57,403 nucleotides of DNA from JAFARZ01 sp035651595 (GTDB lineage: Bacteria > Actinomycetota > Actinomycetes > Streptosporangiales > Streptosporangiaceae). Where the stretch lies: the NCBI GenBank assembly GCA_035651595.1, contig DASRFJ010000209.1, positions 1 through 57,403 on the forward strand. Direction: 5' to 3'. Both the position numbers and the translations under genes were made by a program. Below the pieces are notes generated by a model. That model was not told where the DNA came from, did not search any database, and saw nothing but the letters and a program-made list of their open reading frames with translations. Position 1 is the stretch's first letter; the number at the start of each line of letters is the position of its first letter. Positions 53,606-57,403 of this stretch are shown piece after piece.

Positions 53606-54991
53606 ATGTCTGAGCGGGTGCACGTGGTCGGGATCGGGGGTATCGGCACGTCGGCACTGGCGGTGATCTTGGCGCAGGCTGGTGCGGTGGTGTCGGGGTC
53701 GGAGGAGTCGCGCACGATCCTGGCGGGCGAGCTTCTGGACCAGTTCCCGCAGATCAAGGTCTACCAGGGATATTCGCCGGAACACCTCGACGGGGTGGAC
53801 CAGGTGATCCATTCGGTCGCGTTCAGGGCGGATAACCCGGAGCTTGCCGAGGCCCGGCGGCGCGGTATCCCCGTCTCGACGTATCCGCAGGCGCTGAGCC
53901 GGTTCCTGGCCAGGACCGAGGTGTGCGGGGTGGCGGGGACGCACGGGAAGACGACCACCACGGCGATGGTCGCGATGGCGGCCGAAGAGGCGGGGCTGCC
54001 GGTGTCGTACCTGGTGGGTGCGCCGATGCAGGGCGGTCGCGGCAACGTGCGGTACACGCCGGGCAGTCCGTTCGTGCTGGAGGCTGATGAGTACCGGGGC
54101 GCGTTCTTGGAGTACGCCGACCGGTTCGCGCAGCTCGTGATCACGAACATCGACTTCGACCACCCGGACTACTACCCCTCGCAAGATGCGGTGGAAAAGG
54201 CGTTCAGCGAGCTGCTGGTCCATACCCCGCCCGGCGCGCAGGTGTTCGCGTGCGGGGACTCGGCCGGTGTCCAGGCGGTGGCCCGGGTGCATGACCGGAT
54301 CATCACCTACGGGCTCGGGCCGCACAACGCGGTGCGCGTCGAGCTGGCCGGCCTGTCCGACTCTGGAAGTGCGTTCACCGTTGCCGGCGCGGCATATGAC
54401 CGGGTGCGGCTGCGGGTGGGACTGCCGGGGCGGCATAACGTGCTGAACGCCACGGCGGCGTTCCTGGCCGCCCGTGCGCTGGGCTGCCCGGCCGGTGCGA
54501 TCGCGACCGCGCTGGAGGGCTACGCGGGTGCGCGCCGCCGGTTCGAGGTGCGGCTGAGCACGCCGCAGGCCGCGGTGGTCGATGACTACGCTCATCACCC
54601 GGTGGCGGTAGCCGCGTTCATCGACGGGCTGCGGCAGCGCTACCCGGATCGGCGCCTGATCCTCGTGTTCCAGCCGCACACGCTGACCCGCACCCTGGCG
54701 TTGTTCGATGACTTCGTGCGCGTGCTGCGTGCCCCGGAGCAGGTGGCGGTGCTGGATGTGTACGCGGGCCGGGAGCTGGATGACCCGGCCGAGCCGACCC
54801 AGCTTGCTGCCCGGCTCCGGACGGCGCTGCGCAGCCAAGGCGTTGATGTCCTGGCAGCGTCAGAACCCTCTGACGTCGTGACAGCGGTCGCGGAGTTGGC
54901 CTCGGCCGGGCAGCCGACCGTGATCGGGACGGTAGGGGCCGGTGATGTGTGGACGACCGTCACCTCGCCGCTGACAGCCCGGCTAGGCTAG
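53606..54991 (+). CDS. MurC-like amino-acid ligase 1
   Basis: 461 aa. Complete Mur ligase: N-terminal Rossmann-like domain (HVVGIGGIGTSALAVILAQAG), central ATPase with GTHGKTTTT (111-119), LEADEY and TNIDFDHPDYY, then HNVLNATAA and the C-terminal DDYAHHPVAV. These are MurC features (UDP-N-acetylmuramate plus L-alanine), yet no cell-division or cell-wall genes surround it, so this is probably a paralogue with another substrate. ATG 53606 lacks a binding site; leaderless expression is possible. Ends overlapping the second ligase by 4 bp, convergently. Confidence 0.82.
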   Translation: MSERVHVVGIGGIGTSALAVILAQAGAVVSGSEESRTILAGELLDQFPQIKVYQGYSPEHLDGVDQVIHSVAFRADNPELAEARRRGIPVSTYPQALSRFLARTEVCGVAGTHGKTTTTAMVAMAAEEAGLPVSYLVGAPMQGGRGNVRYTPGSPFVLEADEYRGAFLEYADRFAQLVITNIDFDHPDYYPSQDAVEKAFSELLVHTPPGAQVFACGDSAGVQAVARVHDRIITYGLGPHNAVRVELAGLSDSGSAFTVAGAAYDRVRLRVGLPGRHNVLNATAAFLAARALGCPAGAIATALEGYAGARRRFEVRLSTPQAAVVDDYAHHPVAVAAFIDGLRQRYPDRRLILVFQPHTLTRTLALFDDFVRVLRAPEQVAVLDVYAGRELDDPAEPTQLAARLRTALRSQGVDVLAASEPSDVVTAVAELASAGQPTVIGTVGAGDVWTTVTSPLTARLG

Positions 54992-56418
54992 GACGCCGCG
55001 CTGGCAGCGGCGGCTACCCGGTCTAGCACCAGGTAGGGGCTGCCGGTGCCGAAGCTGACCACCACATCCCCGGCCCGGGTCATCCCGGCCAGCGTCTGGG
55101 CGGCGTCGTCATACCCGGCGCAGGTCACCACCTGGAGCTGGCCGTGGCTGACGGCCGCGCCGGCGAGCAAGGCGAGGCTGGCGTGCTGGCCGTACTGCTC
55201 GTCGCCCAGGCCGGGTGAGATGGGCAGCAGCAGGCACGCGTCGAACGCGGCGAGCGACTGGCCGAACTCGGCGGTGAACATGACGGTGCGGCGGTGCTGG
55301 CGCGGCTCGAAGACCGCGATCAGCCGACGGCCGGGGTAGTAGCCGCGCAGCGCGCGGGCCAGCGCGGTGATCTGGGCGGGGTTGTGGGCGTAGTCGTCGA
55401 GCATCAGTACGCCGCTGCGGCTGTGCCGCAGCTCCATGCGGCGCGATACTCCTCGGTAGCTGCTGATGCCCTCTTGGATGGCCTGGGCGGGGACGCCGAG
55501 TTCCAGGGCGGTGATGGCGGCGCGGGAGGCGTTCAGGTGCAGGGCCGGGCCGCGGTGCGGCGCGTGCAGGTCCAGGACGGTGTGCCCGTGCCGGTCTTCG
55601 ATCCGCCAGCTATCTTGGGCGGGCTGGATGTTCGTGATGCGGTAGCCGGCGTCCGGGCTGGTACCGACGCTGATGACCGACCGCGCGGCGCGGGCGGCCT
55701 GGAGCGCGGCGGGGCTGTCGGCATCGGCCACGGCTAGGTCCAGACCGACAGCGAAGGCAGTGAAGGACTCGGTGACGGGTCGGCCGGGGCCGAAGTAGTC
55801 GCGGTGGTCATAGTCCATGACCGGCCCGAGGATGCCGACGTTGCGCGGCAGGTCCAGGAAGGCGTCCCGGTACTCGTCGGCCTCCGCGATCAGCAGCCGA
55901 CGCTGGCCGTGCCGGTAATTACGGTCTTCCAGGTTCGGGCTGCGTGCTCCCAAGTAGACGGTCGGATGCCATGACCCGGCGGTGAGGATGGCGGCGAGCA
56001 CGGCACTAGTGCTGGTCTTGCCGGCCCCGCCCGCGACCGCGACCACCTGGCCGAACAGGCTCGCGTACAGGCTGAGCGCCTGGTGGCGGCGCAGCACCGG
56101 GACGCCAAGGCGGCGAGCCGCGTCCAGTTCGGCGTGCCCCGCTGGGATGGCGGCCGAGTACACCAGCGCGGTCATCCCGTCCGGCAGGTGCGCGGGGTTG
56201 TGCCCTGCGCTGATAGGGATGCCGAGCTGGGCTAGGTGGTCGCGGAGCGTGCCTTGCTTCTCGTTGCCGCGTTTGCCGCCGATGTCGCAGCCGGACACGT
56301 CCGCGCCGTCGTGGCGCAGCAGGGCGGCCAGGGCGCTCTGCCCGTCGCCCAGGATGCCGGCCAGGTGCGGGGCGGCGAGCGGAGCGGGCAGGGTTAATGA
56401 GTCAGGTTTGCCGGTCAT
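54988..56418 (-). CDS. MurC-like amino-acid ligase 2, variant P-loop
   Basis: 476 aa, ATG 56418 with GGAG. The same three-domain Mur plan (GILGDGQSALAALL; IAEADEYRDAFLD; MDYDHRDYFGPG; DDYAHNPAQIT), but the P-loop reads VAGGAGKTSTS (129-139) where MurC has GTHGKTTT, with the His replaced by Ala. The Lys-Thr of the loop is kept, so ATP binding is likely. It is only distantly similar to its neighbour. It follows an aminotransferase fragment by 12 bp in the same direction, so the pair was probably one operon making or activating an amino acid derivative. Confidence 0.8.
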   Translation of the reverse strand: MTGKPDSLTLPAPLAAPHLAGILGDGQSALAALLRHDGADVSGCDIGGKRGNEKQGTLRDHLAQLGIPISAGHNPAHLPDGMTALVYSAAIPAGHAELDAARRLGVPVLRRHQALSLYASLFGQVVAVAGGAGKTSTSAVLAAILTAGSWHPTVYLGARSPNLEDRNYRHGQRRLLIAEADEYRDAFLDLPRNVGILGPVMDYDHRDYFGPGRPVTESFTAFAVGLDLAVADADSPAALQAARAARSVISVGTSPDAGYRITNIQPAQDSWRIEDRHGHTVLDLHAPHRGPALHLNASRAAITALELGVPAQAIQEGISSYRGVSRRMELRHSRSGVLMLDDYAHNPAQITALARALRGYYPGRRLIAVFEPRQHRRTVMFTAEFGQSLAAFDACLLLPISPGLGDEQYGQHASLALLAGAAVSHGQLQVVTCAGYDDAAQTLAGMTRAGDVVVSFGTGSPYLVLDRVAAAASAAS

Positions 56419-56430
56419 GGGCGTGCTCCG

Positions 56431-56855
56431 CTACTGGGTGAGGTAGGCATCGACAGCGGTCACGAGGTAGTCCAGGTCGGCCGGGGTGGTCACGGTGGCC
56501 AGGCAGCCGAACCCGGACGGGGCGATCACCACGCCGTGCCGCAGCAGGAACCCCGACAGGTCAGCGAGCACAGCGCGGCTCACGTGGTGGCGTGCCTGCC
56601 CTGGTGAAGCGGGCAGGTTCCGGTGCGGCCAGAAGTGGAACAGCGACCCTGCCTGGCGCACCAACCAGTCGGCATCCCGCCGCGCGAACAGGCTGTTCAG
56701 TTCCTCGCACACGGTCGTCGTCGCTGTGTCCAGGCCGGCGGCGCGGCCGACATCGAGCCCCGCCAGCGCGGCGATGCCCGCGGTCATGCTCAGCGGGTTG
56801 CCGTTGAACGTCCCGCCATGCCCCAGGCGCGGCTTATGGCCGGGGGCGAAGCATG
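56431..56855 (-). pseudogene. Class III aminotransferase (HemL-like), C-terminal fragment
   Basis: Read on the minus strand, residues FAPGHKPRLGHGGTFNGNP then SMTAGIAALAGLDVG to YLTQ match the C-terminal third of PLP-dependent glutamate-1-semialdehyde-type aminotransferases; the PLP lysine and everything before it are absent. Upstream of about 56855 the frame has no family resemblance and the other strand encodes a TetR fragment, so the gene was cut by a rearrangement. An ATG at 56787 leaves 118 residues that cannot be an active enzyme. Confidence 0.8.
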
Positions 56856-57239
56856 TCCCGAGGCGCGGAGCAGCCGGTGCCGGACACCGGATCGCTGCGC
56901 GGCGACCTGCTGGCCGCGCTGCGGACCTGGGTGCGGGCGGTGACCACGACGCCGAACGGGCGGCTGCTTGCCTCGCTGATCGGGTTCGCGCAGCACGATC
57001 CGGAACTGCACGCCGCGTGGCGGGACCGGGTCCTCGAGCCGCTGCGCGCGCGGCACCGCGTGATGCTGGAACGTGCGGTGGCGCGGGGGGAGATCTCGGC
57101 GTCGGTGGACTTCGAGGTGGTGCTCGACCTGTTCTTCGGCGCCGCGCAACACCGGCTGCTGCTCGGGCACCTGCCCATGACGGACCACTTCATCGAATCG
57201 GTCGTCGACGTCCTGCTCTCCGGAATCGCCGCCCGCTGA
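56853..57239 (+). pseudogene. TetR-family regulator, C-terminal fragment
   Basis: 128 residues from ATG 56853. From PVPDTGSLRGDLLAALRTWV onward it matches the ligand-binding C-terminal half of TetR regulators (WRDRVLEPLRARHRVMLERAVARGE, in parts), but the DNA-binding HTH domain that should precede is missing. There is no binding site before the ATG. The break lies next to the truncated aminotransferase on the other strand. Confidence 0.8.
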
Positions 57240-57403
57240 CATCCCGCCAAGCCTAAGCGGTAACGGTCGCGGTAGGGACCGCCCTTGCGGGCGGCCCCCC
57301 GCGCAGATCCCAGCGTGCGGGATTACCGCACTGGGCTCCTGCTATGGGTATCTGGCGGCGAAGCGCTGTCCGGGGTGGGGGTGCTTGATCGTGGCCGGGG
57401 GTA
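57240..57403. other. Non-coding right edge
   Basis: Contains a 6-bp GC hairpin CCGCCC-ttgc-GGGCGG (57279-57294) and a bulged stem CCCAGCGTGCGG...CCGCACTGGG (57309-57335), plausible terminators for the TetR fragment. No gene is seen. Confidence 0.5.

Overview
The window is high-GC actinomycete DNA. Most coding regions are GC-rich with strong third-position bias, GTG and TTG starts are common, gene chains are coupled by ATGA/GTGA overlaps, and the families present (SARP regulator, DUF2637 element gene, BREX type 2, enediyne cassette) are typical of filamentous Actinomycetota. I see no tRNA, rRNA or CRISPR array.

Layout. (1) 0.4-5.2 kb: a beta-lactamase-fold serine hydrolase and a large exported subtilisin-like protein whose catalytic positions all look substituted. 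(2) 5.4-31.9 kb: an enediyne-type biosynthetic cluster. An accessory redox operon (two HsaA-like flavin monooxygenases, a small partner protein, a GMC oxidoreductase and an AhpD-like protein) runs towards a SARP regulator. Divergent from the SARP is the core operon E4(UnbV)-E5(UnbU)-PKSE-E10 thioesterase-flavin reductase-P450. Then come an AraC-type regulator, a DesK/NarL-type two-component pair, and a displaced E3 (UnbL/DUF1702) gene behind an elaborate dyad. A DHA2-type MFS exporter closes the cluster but is split by an IS1634-family element with a 133-bp target duplication and lacks its normal 5' end. (3) 31.9-33.7 kb: a decayed remnant of an actinomycete integrative element. (4) 33.85-53.05 kb: a complete BREX type 2 (Pgl) phage-defence operon, pglW-pglX-pglY-pglZ-brxD-brxHI, each gene overlapping the next by a few bases, followed by a frameshifted seventh gene. 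(5) 53.6-57.4 kb: two convergent MurC-like amino-acid ligases, the 3' end of a class III aminotransferase gene, and a junction to a 5'-truncated TetR-family gene.

How the genes work together. PKSE plus E10 should make and release the polyene precursor. E3/E4/E5 are the conserved, poorly understood partners that accompany it in warhead biosynthesis. The flavin reductase can feed reduced flavin to the two monooxygenases, while the P450, GMC and AhpD-like proteins are tailoring candidates. SARP, AraC and the two-component system give three layers of control. The exporter would give efflux or resistance but is broken here. The BREX operon is independent and carries a low-GC central block in pglX, the specificity-determining methyltransferase.

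Main oddities: a catalytically degenerate subtilase; a PKSE reading frame with no stop that runs through the thioesterase gene into the flavin reductase; E3 separated from E4; a 133-bp duplication around the IS; two genes broken by single-base frameshifts; and a recombination-like junction at about 56.86 kb.
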